In this document: positions 8,601 to 16,061 of the stretch, piece after piece | How the letters are laid out: each line of letters opens with the position of its first letter | Numbering within the stretch: position 1 is the stretch's first letter | From: Sphingobacterium spiritivorum ATCC 33861 | Lineage (GTDB): Bacteria; Bacteroidota; Bacteroidia; Sphingobacteriales; Sphingobacteriaceae | Assembly (NCBI RefSeq): GCF_000143765.1 | Contig: NZ_GL379770.1 | Coordinates: 1,700,903-1,764,902, forward strand | Direction: 5' to 3' | DNA length: 64,000 nucleotides | Notes under the pieces: model-generated | Databases searched by the model: none | What the model was told of the DNA's origin: nothing | The model's input: the letters and a program-made list of their open reading frames with translations, nothing else | Position numbers and translations under genes: made by a program

Positions 8601-9108
8601 CGGACAATCCAAAAATATTATAACGATACACATCATACTCACCATCAACTCCGGGATTTTTATCTGCCATATTTTTTATTTGAGAAAAGGCATAAGGGAG
8701 GTTGGCTTGAGTAAAGGGCATTTCAGTATCACCGACTCTTGAATTTGCCTGTTCATCCGGGATGCTTCTTACTTCCCGTATTATACAGGCAGTCAGATTA
8801 TCATTCCATCCCATACCGATCCGGCTACCCCAGTCGTCAACCTGTAGTCCAATACTGGAATAATTAAAGTTTAGATTATAGTTTAAATCACCTTTTCCAG
8901 CAGATAAAAGAGAGATTGACTTGGATATTCCTCCGGTAGCATTGCTGATATCTACCTTTCCGTAAGTTCCCAGATTAGCAGTAGTCGGTGCCGGCAACAA
9001 TGTTTTTTCTAAAGTTGACCTATATTCGCTTTTAGAATTTTGAGCAACTGCATTGTTTACAAGAAAAAACAAAATTAATAGATTGAAGATTAATAATCTT
9101 TTTTTCAT
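5698..9108 (-). CDS. Secreted RHS-associated protein upstream of the toxin
   Basis: A protein of 1136 residues with a Sec signal peptide at MKKRLLIFNLLILFFLVNN ending near AVAQ. The start at 9108 is chosen because the reading frame upstream of it encodes no sensible signal. The N-terminal part has the typical Bacteroidota pattern (TYGKVDISNATGGIS, LNFNYSSIGLQVDDWGSRIG, MGWNDNLTA) seen in large proteins that precede RHS toxin genes; the C-terminus turns into YD-like sequence (TEYYKYDGLQRL). It probably forms the other half of the secreted RHS shell or its carrier, but its biochemical role is not known. Eight bases separate it from the RHS gene, so they form one transcription unit. Confidence 0.75.
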   Translation of the reverse strand: MKKRLLIFNLLILFFLVNNAVAQNSKSEYRSTLEKTLLPAPTTANLGTYGKVDISNATGGISKSISLLSAGKGDLNYNLNFNYSSIGLQVDDWGSRIGMGWNDNLTACIIREVRSIPDEQANSRVGDTEMPFTQANLPYAFSQIKNMADKNPGVDGEYDVYRYNIFGLSGSFFVKNGQIIPLDINNDVKIVAGNGGPFKFLVTVNSSGVVYRFQEAETTTFGDSEYQPYRNSSIETAWFLHSMIKNNRSINFLYSTITYSQIIGYNESWLFDEYHNNYDRWCGTFPTIKEFDKIKYDCSQGPVVDSGTKSSSLNKNRITTKVLTAVEGDLFQIMFSYQNREDIFNEKLLSKIEVFTKLNNGSDIEQIELKQTLDLQYAKVISDQTNEADVLRYIQNEPWEINSLKVRYFLEDIAISGNTVNPIHYKFHYLNKENLPPRFSFKKDFYGLYNGKNNAGLVPKEAKDELMVPWNKDDYMQHVPFANRHPTSLSSTGLLNKIQYPTGGNDSIIYEPNVIKLLKKNENRSYWNDWFTNSENAFEGNLFDMYVPISGKVHLTVSCSYDEEMGPMNRSPEEYFAQIKLVGDGINGWTNGTEWQDIPLGYSYYSTRTHLGTKQSLIFESDKDYTLLVKMYGKGTKLSLSMNYISDTTTRLVDTSFVGNRVKEQFLNDGVGNIRKISYLYHTADFRTDNTFLLNNKRSAISYVDYKDFLSGVATAPDHWAFGYGANYWYSHILNDSPVISKNVFKGLPYIYRFISEIESVGQDTIITLKEFDVSANDSESMADLISNQDLRVPYSSLRPDNSAWNSGELIKQYVGNLKNGISFIQRKTEYNYTNTSSVYYQFTSTKVYPSAYNTYSEEALSRYYLKRGALYSNFKKLTSVSEHNYFINTPGIDSLKNNTTYTYSTTDRQLISKYNLGSNGKAVLEEYTYPSQMVSTDRDPGGVYALMAYSGYYPIVETIRKVNGTQVFKSRFEYNRPFSGVYAISKVVSQSGASSPEVNDVEVINFDQYGNALYIKQRENKDISYLFSYKNYYPIAKVENLNYTQLSSALGNTAIWNFGNKIPTDVEVRNFLSPLMGTKATVSTFSFKFLDGMTSKTDAKGQTEYYKYDGLQRLQHVLDQFQQLRQSYHYHYRPQ

Positions 9109-9449
9109 TTCAATAAGTTCGTTAATAATTGGTTTCCTGTTTCTATATAGCAAAAGGATAAAATATAGCATCAAGTCAAAGTAACACAAAACTACTTATG
9201 GTTTTGTTTATAAATCCGAAAATAATTAACAAATATAAATAAAAAAATAATCCAGTGTTAATATTTTGTTAAATTTATTTTCTCTGACTTCTGTTTACTT
9301 AATTCTTGCGGTTACTTAATACGTTTTAAGGATCTCTGGTTTATTCAGGTGATAGGATGCCAAGCTAAATCTTGGTCTTGTTGTATTTATAAAAATACAG
9401 CTGCTCTGACTAACATATTATCAGGCTGATAGGTAAATCTGTAAACAGA
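9109..9449. other. AT-rich spacer, promoter region of the RHS operon
   Basis: No gene is seen. The part nearest 9108 should hold the minus-strand promoter; a caaagta (TACTTTG on the minus strand) at 9177-9183 is a weak -7 candidate without a clear -33 partner. Stretches around 9225-9290 are almost pure A/T. Confidence 0.4.
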
Positions 9450-9475
9450 AAAAGGGAACCGTTCAGTTCCCTTTT
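9450..9475 (-). terminator. Intrinsic terminator after the SRPBCC gene
   Basis: A perfect 10-base stem (9450-9459 with 9466-9475) has a six-base loop. On the minus strand the stem ends in a T run, so it ends the pyrE operon. Confidence 0.8.
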
Positions 9476-9500
9476 CCTCTGTTATAAAATGTTATGATTA

Positions 9501-9899
9501 TTATCCTAACAATTCTTTTAGTTTTGCTGTCTGATGATCTGCCAGTTTCTGAAGCGGGCCCGAAGCCAGCATCTTCATCATCATATTCAGATCTGCCTCT
9601 ATTACAAAGTTAGCTTTTGTTTCGGTTTCTGATATAGATATCAGTCTCCAGCGAAGCGTCAGATCAAACGGAGCTTTTTCACTGGGTACAGCTACTATTT
9701 CCTCATTGGGAGTCCGCAGATCTATTTTCAAAGCCAGCTTAGCCATGTTTTGGATAGTAAATCTCGCTTCGTCTGCTGTAGATGACCAATTGTAAATATT
9801 TTCAGGCATCAGTCCTTCATGATTATTGAAGTCTGCCAAAAACAGATATACTTCAGCTATTGACTTATTGATTTCTGTATTACTTTGAATAATGGTCAT
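9501..9899 (-). CDS. SRPBCC-fold protein
   Basis: A 132-residue protein starting MTIIQSNTEINKSIAEVYLFL, the typical entry of the START/Bet v1-like SRPBCC superfamily (a conserved 'evy.fl.d..nh' pattern). These proteins bind lipids or other hydrophobic ligands in a deep cavity; the ligand here is unknown. It follows pyrE by 18 bases and is followed by a clear terminator, so it is the last gene of a pyrE operon. It has no signal peptide, so it is probably cytosolic. Confidence 0.8.
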   Translation of the reverse strand: MTIIQSNTEINKSIAEVYLFLADFNNHEGLMPENIYNWSSTADEARFTIQNMAKLALKIDLRTPNEEIVAVPSEKAPFDLTLRWRLISISETETKANFVIEADLNMMMKMLASGPLQKLADHQTAKLKELLG

Positions 9900-9917
9900 G
9901 TTTTATAAAATTTAACG

Positions 9918-10565
9918 TTATACCGCTGCTTCCCATGTAGACGGGCTTATGCGCCATTGTCTCAGGATATCAACATCTTCTTCCATAATGTAGTTACGTT
10001 CTGCTGCTACCTGAATTAAGGCATCATAATCACACAGGCTGAAAAAAGCACATTTGGCTTCTGCGAAATTCTGTACAGCTTCATCAAACCCATAGCTGAA
10101 TATAGAAACAAGACCTACTACATTACAACCCGCTTCACGCAGGGCTTTTACGGCCTGAAGACTGCTTTTTCCTGTAGATACCAGATCCTCTACTACCACC
10201 ACGCGCTGTCCGCTCACTACTTCGCCTTCAATAAGATTCTGGCGGCCGTGATCTTTTGCACTGCTACGAACATAAGTAAATGGTAACCCCAAATCCTGAG
10301 CTACTAATACACCCTGAGGAATACCTGCAGTGGCTACTCCTGAAATCATATCGACACTTCCAAACTCTTCCTGAATGAGTTTAGAAAGTTTTTGTCTGAT
10401 GTAAGTACGGATAGCCGGATAAGACAATGTAATACGATTATCACAATAAATCGGTGATCTCCATCCCGAAGCCCATGTAAAAGGACTTTTAGGTTGCAAT
10501 TTAATTGCTTTAATTTGCAGTAAGGATTCAGCAACTTTTTGTTCAACCTCATTTAAATTATTCAT
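9918..10565 (-). CDS. pyrE: Orotate phosphoribosyltransferase
   Basis: The 215-residue enzyme joins orotate and PRPP to give OMP, the fifth step of pyrimidine synthesis. The PRPP-binding loop VVVVEDLVSTGKSS is at about residues 110-124, and the flexible catalytic loop (KDHGRQNLIEGE) precedes it, both intact. Length is normal for the family. It is cotranscribed with the SRPBCC gene. The Nudix gene on the other strand starts only 22 bases away, so the promoters of the two divergent genes must overlap or lie inside coding sequence. Confidence 0.95.
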   Translation of the reverse strand: MNNLNEVEQKVAESLLQIKAIKLQPKSPFTWASGWRSPIYCDNRITLSYPAIRTYIRQKLSKLIQEEFGSVDMISGVATAGIPQGVLVAQDLGLPFTYVRSSAKDHGRQNLIEGEVVSGQRVVVVEDLVSTGKSSLQAVKALREAGCNVVGLVSIFSYGFDEAVQNFAEAKCAFFSLCDYDALIQVAAERNYIMEEDVDILRQWRISPSTWEAAV

Positions 10566-10587
10566 GCAGCAAATTTATAAAATTTAT

Positions 10588-11175
10588 ATGAACCAATCTG
10601 TTTTAATTTTGACAGATTTCGTTCCAAAGAATATTGAAAACCCTCAAACAATTGGCATTCAAGAAATTGACCTGGAAAAACTTTTCATGCAGTCTTCGCA
10701 GAGTACCCAACCTATCACTTATCTGTATATCCATCCGGAATTTGAAGTTGTTTTTAAAAAAATATTGGATAAAGCAAAAATTATTAAAGCTGCCGGTGGA
10801 TTGGTTGAAAATGGTGAAGGAGGCTATCTTTTTATTTTCCGATTAGGACACTGGGACCTACCCAAAGGAAAGGTTGAAGAATCCGAAAAAATGAAGGTTG
10901 CAGCTGTGCGCGAAGTGGAGGAAGAGACTGGTGTGAAGATCGATTATCTGGGTCCAAAACTTATTACAACTTATCATACTTATTACATGCGGGGTAAATT
11001 TGTGTTGAAAGCAACCAATTGGTATCGTATGGGAATTAATAAAGTTCCTAAGTTGATTCCTCAGCATGAAGAGGATATTACAGAAGCAGAATGGCTCACT
11101 CCTGCCCGATTGAAAAAAGTAAAGGAAAATACCTATCCGCTGATACTGGATGTAATCAAAAAAATCAGAAAATAA
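10588..11175 (+). CDS. Nudix hydrolase
   Basis: A 195-residue protein with a full Nudix box, G-K-V-E-E-S-E then AAVREVEEETG, at about residues 91-113, so it should cleave a nucleoside diphosphate linked to another moiety using Mg2+ or Mn2+. The substrate cannot be read from the sequence. The N-terminal 70 residues are an extension common in Bacteroidota members. The start MNQSVLILTDF at 10588 is preferred over an in-frame ATG at 10564, which would overlap the pyrE start on the other strand. Confidence 0.85.
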   Translation: MNQSVLILTDFVPKNIENPQTIGIQEIDLEKLFMQSSQSTQPITYLYIHPEFEVVFKKILDKAKIIKAAGGLVENGEGGYLFIFRLGHWDLPKGKVEESEKMKVAAVREVEEETGVKIDYLGPKLITTYHTYYMRGKFVLKATNWYRMGINKVPKLIPQHEEDITEAEWLTPARLKKVKENTYPLILDVIKKIRK

Positions 11176-11180
11176 AGCAA

Positions 11181-11209
11181 AAAAACGGGCAGCCAATAAA
11201 GCTGCCCGT
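11181..11209 (-). terminator. Intrinsic terminator between convergent genes
   Basis: A 9-base stem (acgggcagc at 11185-11193 with gctgcccgt at 11201-11209) is flanked on its left by A7, which gives a T run on the minus strand. It ends the gene at 11262-11723 and may also stop plus-strand Nudix transcripts. Confidence 0.75.
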
Positions 11210-11261
11210 CTGTTAAACTAACTAAACTAAATTAAAATGTATCGGAATATGAACTTTAATA

Positions 11262-11723
11262 TTATAATGAAGTTTTATCCTCGGCCGGAGCTGTTTTTTC
11301 AGCTTTTCTGCTTCCGCGTTCTCCATCCATTTTACGTTTGCCTTTCATACGTTCACCGCGTTGGGCACGTTTCTCTTTAAGGATATTTTGTTGCTCAGGT
11401 GTCAGTACTTTGTTGAGTTCTTCCTGATTTTGCTTCATTCCTTCCCGGAAAGCTTCCCGGCCGGCTTTATTGTCACTCATGACCTCTTTTTGTTTTTGAG
11501 CATTTTTTAACTGGATAGCATAGACTTGTTTCTTTTGTGCTTCTGTAAATTTCAGCTCCTTATCCAATCGCTCTGTCTGTAGTGTAGCCATTTCTTCCGG
11601 AGTTTTATTTATCATTTTTTCGCCCCGGTCTGTTCTTTTTACAGGTTTACTTTGAACTTCCTGAGCATAGGTAGCAAATGTCAATCCGGACATAAGACCT
11701 ACCAATAATAGCATTTTTTTCAT
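11262..11723 (-). CDS. Periplasmic Lys/Glu-rich protein, DUF4890-like
   Basis: A 153-residue protein with a Sec signal peptide (cleavage after ATYAQ). The body is a charged helical protein with TERLDKELKFTEAQKKQVY and later LTPEQQNILKEKRAQ, the LTxxQ-type repeats of Spy/CpxP-like and DUF4890 proteins. The C-terminal 30 residues are highly basic and low in complexity. Such proteins are often tied to envelope stress, but nothing here proves it. It is a monocistronic gene with its own terminator. Confidence 0.65.
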   Translation of the reverse strand: MKKMLLLVGLMSGLTFATYAQEVQSKPVKRTDRGEKMINKTPEEMATLQTERLDKELKFTEAQKKQVYAIQLKNAQKQKEVMSDNKAGREAFREGMKQNQEELNKVLTPEQQNILKEKRAQRGERMKGKRKMDGERGSRKAEKTAPAEDKTSL

Positions 11724-11895
11724 TTTCGATTTTTTTAGTAATCAATGAACTAATTTTATCTAATAGATCGAAAGAAACTCCTAAAGTTTAATGTGCCTGT
11801 GTTAAAAGATGTTAAGTATTGTCGTCGTGCGCAGAATTGAAAGAATAAAGCTAAGTTCCTTATTTTGAGTATGCGGGCCTGATAGCCTGCAAGGG

Positions 11896-12423
11896 CTATT
11901 TATCTGTTGAATTTAATTTATAGGGAGGGTTGGCGCGGAAGCCAATCACCAGTCCGGTTTCGGTGATATATTCTATTTCGACAATCTCTCCTTTCAGTTC
12001 TTTAGCATATCCGGGTAAATCCTTGTCCTGCTGGTAGCCAATACTCCCATAACTGTGATAAATCAGGAATTCATTAACAGGATCAGTTCCGGCAGTATCT
12101 GCTTCTTCCCTGAGCCTGATGTATACGGATGTGTATTTTAATTTATAGCCTGTACTTTCTATACGGACATCTTCTACAATTTGTTTTCGGATTGTTTTGC
12201 GGGTTCCGGCAACAGAAGGATGCTTCATCGCTACAAGTGAGACAATTGTATAGACTGTTAACACAGCAATACAGACCATTAAGCCAATTAAGATTTTTCC
12301 GAATATCCAGGTTGCTATGATAGCCATGCCGCACATTTGTACAGGAACGATCCAAAAATTGAAGGAGGATTTCTTTTTTAATCGCCTGAGTTCATTTTCT
12401 GAAAGTGAAACTATTTGCTGCAT
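11896..12423 (-). CDS. Uncharacterised two-TM membrane protein
   Basis: A 175-residue protein with a cytosolic start and two closely spaced membrane helices at about residues 23-45 and 46-68, followed by a soluble domain of about 105 residues (KQIVEDVRIESTGYKLKYT and EIVEIEYITETGLVIGFRAN). I do not recognise a family; the second half resembles small beta domains that sit on the membrane. It stands alone, between DUF4890 and the sigma-factor operon. Confidence 0.6.
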   Translation of the reverse strand: MQQIVSLSENELRRLKKKSSFNFWIVPVQMCGMAIIATWIFGKILIGLMVCIAVLTVYTIVSLVAMKHPSVAGTRKTIRKQIVEDVRIESTGYKLKYTSVYIRLREEADTAGTDPVNEFLIYHSYGSIGYQQDKDLPGYAKELKGEIVEIEYITETGLVIGFRANPPYKLNSTDK

Positions 12424-12576
12424 GTTTCTATAGCTTTTGCCAAAAATAGATAAAATAGTAGTCTTGAGTCTTCCCTGTTTCCGGGGATTTTGAACAATTT
12501 TTGAACGTTGGATTTAGTCAAAAATTGCTGTAACATGTATTTAAAGCATTGTTTATTAAAATTATGTACAACTCTG

Positions 12577-13842
12577 TTATTTCCCTGCATTGATTTTTGC
12601 GAATTTCAGGCGTTCAATTTCCTTTTTTAATGTGTGTTTTTCAGTTGACGACCTGCTCAATCTGATGGCTTGTTCATAGTGTGCCAGTGATCTGTCTATA
12701 TCTGTATGAGCATACAGATAGCCCATCAGAGCCTGATAGGAAGTATTTTTGATCAAATTTAGTTTTTCAGCTTCCAAAATTGCTTTTTCTTTTCCATGGA
12801 CATTAGCAAAAGCAAAGACTCTGTTTAATGCTGTTATCGGGGAGTCTTCAATTATAATAAGCTGATCAAACAGTTGTAATATATTTATCCATTTACTATG
12901 GTCTGTGGATGTGGTATACCAATAAGCAATCCCGGCTTCCAGATGATATTTTGTCGGAGATTTGGCGGACTGCGTTGTCGCATTTACCAGATAATAGTTT
13001 CCGCGTTGTATCAGCGATTGATCCCATAGAGTTCTGTCCTGCCCGTCAAAAAGTATGGTTTCTCCGTTTATATCCATTCTTGCTTGCAGTCTTGAACTCT
13101 GAAAACACATCAAGGCCATCAGTGCACTAGTTTCTGAGGTATTTGTGATCGGGTTTTCCGTTAGAAATAAGGTTAGTCGTATGGCTTCTGAACAGAGGTT
13201 AATTCTGATTTGCTGCTTGTTGGCTTTCGAAAAATATCCCTCATTAAACAACAGATACAAAGTTTTCAGAACAACCTCCAGCCTTGATTTAATTTGTCCT
13301 TCGCTTATGGATTTAATCTGAAAACTGGTATTCCGAAGTTTTGTTCTTGCACGTAGCAGGCGTTTTTTTATCGTTTCTGTATTTTTTAAAAATGCATCGG
13401 CTATCTCTTCTATACTGAATCCACAAAGAATTTGCAGAGCGAGACAAATCTGGCTCTCCCGGGAATTGGCTGGGTTACAAACTGCAAAAATCATTGCCAG
13501 CTGACTGTCAGCAATCAACTGATCGTTGTATTCAAATTCCTTCTCCTTATCAATGTGCTCAGGTTTTATTTCCTGTTTGATTTGTGTTTCGAAGATGGCT
13601 GTGCGTTTCACATAATCTTTTGTTTTATTCTTTGCTACTGTATAGAGCCATGCTACAGGATTTTCAGGTATACCGTTAATAGCCCAGTACTCCGATGCCT
13701 TCAGAAAAGTATCATTGGCTATATCTTCTGCGATTTCTATAGCATGTAAACCAAAATGACGGCACAATACGGCCGTCATTTTAGCGTATTCCTGTCGGAA
13801 TAAATGGGGTAAAAGGTCTTTATGTGCTTTTTCTCCTGACAA
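12577..13842 (-). CDS. ECF42-type RNA polymerase sigma factor
   Basis: A 421-residue protein. Sigma-70 region 2 is at about residues 10-80 (EDIANDTFLKASEYW, NPVAWLYTVAKNK) and region 4 at about 130-185 (QILCGFSIEEIADAFLKNTE, KKRLLRARTKLR). A long C-terminal extension follows (DUF6596-like, then TPR-like helices such as ALMGYLYAHTDIDRSLAHYEQAIRL), the hallmark of group ECF42, where the extension is thought to control activity in place of an anti-sigma factor. It is the last gene of a three-gene operon with a YCII/DGPF protein, the known genetic partner of ECF42 factors. Confidence 0.9.
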   Translation of the reverse strand: MSGEKAHKDLLPHLFRQEYAKMTAVLCRHFGLHAIEIAEDIANDTFLKASEYWAINGIPENPVAWLYTVAKNKTKDYVKRTAIFETQIKQEIKPEHIDKEKEFEYNDQLIADSQLAMIFAVCNPANSRESQICLALQILCGFSIEEIADAFLKNTETIKKRLLRARTKLRNTSFQIKSISEGQIKSRLEVVLKTLYLLFNEGYFSKANKQQIRINLCSEAIRLTLFLTENPITNTSETSALMALMCFQSSRLQARMDINGETILFDGQDRTLWDQSLIQRGNYYLVNATTQSAKSPTKYHLEAGIAYWYTTSTDHSKWINILQLFDQLIIIEDSPITALNRVFAFANVHGKEKAILEAEKLNLIKNTSYQALMGYLYAHTDIDRSLAHYEQAIRLSRSSTEKHTLKKEIERLKFAKINAGK

Positions 13843-13868
13843 TCTTCCTGCTTTTTCTTACTTAATAA

Positions 13869-14174
13869 TTATACTATATCTTTTGAATTTCCAATAAGAT
13901 TTAAAAATTCAATCTGAGGTCCGGAATCCAGGTTTTTGTCCCGTTGTTCCTGAAAATACACAAAACTTGCTGTATTCAGCAATTGCTGCTGAATATCCTT
14001 ATTTTGGTATTGAGAGAGATGGACAAATGTTTTGTCATCCTCTTTTTGAAATACAGCATAAGAAAATTGTGTATTATCCAATTTTTTAAAGTCAGCGAGG
14101 AAATCTTGTATCCTTTCTTTATTGGCGTTTACATATTTGTCATGTACTGTATAGGTTACTTTTACTACAATCAT
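13869..14174 (-). CDS. ABM-like small protein (dimeric alpha/beta barrel)
   Basis: A 101-residue protein with the size and start (MIVVKVTYTVHDKYVNANKERI) of ferredoxin-like ABM-fold proteins, plus FVHLSQYQNKDIQQQLL, as in putative quinol monooxygenases. Catalytic activity cannot be judged. It is placed between the DGPF gene (21-base gap) and the sigma factor (26-base gap), so it is cotranscribed and perhaps part of the same signal circuit. Confidence 0.6.
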   Translation of the reverse strand: MIVVKVTYTVHDKYVNANKERIQDFLADFKKLDNTQFSYAVFQKEDDKTFVHLSQYQNKDIQQQLLNTASFVYFQEQRDKNLDSGPQIEFLNLIGNSKDIV

Positions 14175-14195
14175 AAAAAATTTATTATCGGAGTA

Positions 14196-14537
14196 CTAGC
14201 TTCTTTTTAGAACTTCTCTAACTTCAATACTTCCGCCTATTTTAAATACCGGATTGCTTTTTGCCATTGCAACAGCCTCATCAATGCTATCTGCTTTTAC
14301 TACAATGTAGCCACTGATAAACTCCTTAATCTCTGTATAAGGCCCGTCTGTGACTACATTGTCAGGTTTTACTGTTTTAGCACTCCCGGTTGAAGGTAAT
14401 AGTGTATTTCCTTTGTCTACCAATTTGTTTTGTGCAGCTATGCCTGCTAACCAGTTCATCCTTTCCTGCATTTGTTCAGGAGAGGGTTGAAAATCAGAAA
14501 TGTCTTTTAGTCTGAAGATTAATGCAAATTCTTTCAT
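14196..14537 (-). CDS. YCII-related (DGPF) protein, ECF42 partner
   Basis: A 113-residue protein of the YCII fold with the signature VVTDGPYTEIKEFISGY near residues 59-75 (the 'DGPF' motif in a DGPY form). Start MKEFALIFRLKDISDF at 14537 is chosen because the 21 codons upstream have no conservation pattern. Proteins of this type lie next to ECF42 sigma factors in many bacteria, and the pair is thought to work together, but the signal is not known. It is the first gene of the operon. Confidence 0.85.
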   Translation of the reverse strand: MKEFALIFRLKDISDFQPSPEQMQERMNWLAGIAAQNKLVDKGNTLLPSTGSAKTVKPDNVVTDGPYTEIKEFISGYIVVKADSIDEAVAMAKSNPVFKIGGSIEVREVLKRS

Positions 14538-14602
14538 TTTTTTATAATTTATTGTTTGACTTAATGACGATTGATTTTTTGAAATGGGGACATTTTTCAA
14601 AA

Positions 14603-14633
14603 CAAAATAGTGATTACTGATTTTACAGCCAAA
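14603..14633 (-). promoter_or_regulatory. Promoter of the DGPF-ABM-ECF42 operon
   Basis: On the minus strand TTTG (14630-14633) is followed after 20 bases by TATTTTG (14603-14609). This matches the Bacteroidota -33/-7 housekeeping pattern and lies about 65 bases before the DGPF start. Confidence 0.6.
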
Positions 14634-14746
14634 CTATTTCATGTTAAAAGTTGCTATATGTAATAAAATATTTATTATCATCCCGTAGCTGAAAGAATTA
14701 ATGACGTTAAAGATTCCAATTTAAATCTGGTTAAATACGCAAATGA

Positions 14747-15346
14747 TTATACAGAGTGAATAATTTGTTCTGAGGTTAAACGGAATTTGGGATTAAGTGA
14801 CGGCTGATTACTGTCTGCAGGATTTCTGTAACCGATCGCAACAGCAAAGAGTGTCTTATATCCTTCCCATTTCAGAATTTTGTCGTATTCTTCATTTTGA
14901 ATTCCCTCCATTGGAGTGCTGTCAATTTCCAGACTTGCACAGGCAGAAAGAAAAAATCCGAGAGAAAGATAGACCTGGTGCTGTAGCCAGCTTTTGATTT
15001 CCCCCTCTCCTTTTGGTTTTAAAAACCGATTGTAATAGTTTACTGAACCTTCAGGAAGATGTTCGTTAATTTGTCTTTCAAAGGCATCAGTATCATCAAT
15101 AGCACTAAAGACGATCAGATGACTGGCCTGATTAATTTTTTCTGCATTCCAGTAAGAGGCTGCAGCTAATTCACTTTTTACCTTTTCATCTGAAACAAAA
15201 GCAAACTTCCACGGCTGGCTGTTGATGGAAGAAGGGCTAAGCCGTATAATGTCTTTCAATGTTTCGATTTTTTCGTCTGAAATCTTTTTAGCAGTAACAT
15301 AGCTTTTAGTAGTGTATCTGCTTTCTGCAAGTTTTAAAAAAGTCAT
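14747..15346 (-). CDS. Nitroreductase-family NAD(P)H oxidoreductase
   Basis: A 199-residue flavoprotein of the nitroreductase fold, close to NfsB-like enzymes: SRYTTKSYVTAKKIS at the start (FMN phosphate contacts), LSPSSINSQPWKF at about residues 36-48 and a C-terminal PKFRLTSEQII. Such enzymes use FMN and NAD(P)H to reduce quinones, nitro compounds or flavins. It diverges from an hxlR-type regulator across about 95 bases that contain a long dyad, so it is the probable regulated target. Confidence 0.85.
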   Translation of the reverse strand: MTFLKLAESRYTTKSYVTAKKISDEKIETLKDIIRLSPSSINSQPWKFAFVSDEKVKSELAAASYWNAEKINQASHLIVFSAIDDTDAFERQINEHLPEGSVNYYNRFLKPKGEGEIKSWLQHQVYLSLGFFLSACASLEIDSTPMEGIQNEEYDKILKWEGYKTLFAVAIGYRNPADSNQPSLNPKFRLTSEQIIHSV

Positions 15347-15364
15347 ATTGTTTACATTTAAATT

Positions 15365-15405
15365 TATACTATACTTTTTACTGTTGCAAAACTAAGTATA
15401 GTGTA
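15365..15405. promoter_or_regulatory. Candidate HxlR operator between nitroreductase and hxlR
   Basis: tatactatactt (15365-15376) and aagtatagtgta (15394-15405) are inverted copies with 11 of 12 matches, 17 bases apart. The dyad lies within the 95-base divergent intergenic region, with its right arm just before the hxlR -7 box, so binding would block that promoter and probably the nitroreductase promoter too. Confidence 0.6.
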
Positions 15406-15414
15406 TTACCTTTG
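15384..15414 (+). promoter_or_regulatory. Promoter of the HxlR gene
   Basis: TTG (15384-15386), 20 bases, then TACCTTTG (15407-15414): a good Bacteroidota promoter 29 bases ahead of the ATG at 15443. Confidence 0.65.
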
Positions 15415-15442
15415 CAATAACGGTCAAAAAAGACAGTAACAG

Positions 15443-15793
15443 ATGTATTATATAGACGATAAAAAATATCCCTGCAGTACTAGCCTGACAATGAAGTACA
15501 TAGGTGGAAAATGGAAAGCAGTAATCCTTATTCATTTAATCGAAAAAAAACGATATAGTGAACTTAGAAAGGAATGTAAGTTGATCACAGAAAGAACTTT
15601 AAGTCTTCAATTAAAGGAATTGGAGGAAGATGGTTTGATCACACGAACTGTCCATACAAGCAAGCCTCCTCTCAAAGTAGATTATGAGCTGACAGAATTT
15701 GGCAGAACACTTATTCCTGTTCTCAAAGCAGTTGCAAAGTGGGGATATGATACTGCGGCAACTAATAAGCGTATAAAAGTTTTACAGGATTAA
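15443..15793 (+). CDS. HxlR-family transcriptional regulator
   Basis: A 116-residue winged-helix protein. Helix 1 holds Cys11 (YPCSTSLTMKYIGGKW), followed by the HxlR hallmark KECKLITERTLSLQLKELE. Family members such as YodB and HypR sense quinones and disulfide stress through an N-terminal Cys at this place, so a redox role is plausible. It is divergent from the nitroreductase gene and shares an operator-like dyad with it. Confidence 0.88.
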   Translation: MYYIDDKKYPCSTSLTMKYIGGKWKAVILIHLIEKKRYSELRKECKLITERTLSLQLKELEEDGLITRTVHTSKPPLKVDYELTEFGRTLIPVLKAVAKWGYDTAATNKRIKVLQD

Positions 15794-16061
15794 AGTGAAG
15801 AATTGTCAGCTTTAACGGGTTGATGTGTTTTTTGATGTAAAGAGAATAACAGTTGCTGTTTCTGTAATGCGGCTTGCGCTATACAATAGAAACGGCTAAT
15901 AATAAATGAGAAGCTGTTCTTGAGTAGTGCTTACAATTTCTTTGTTTATCAGGAAAGCAGGAAGCAAATTTGTAGACATACAATTCACTACTTTTTGGAT
16001 AAATTGATTAAATTTGTGAGTTTAGACAACTTAAGACCCCTTCTAATACTAAAATTAATTT

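Noticed and set aside
9109..9449. A definite promoter for the RHS operon
   Set aside because: TACTTTG at 9177-9183 on the minus strand has no -33 partner at the usual distance, so I only mention it in the spacer entry.
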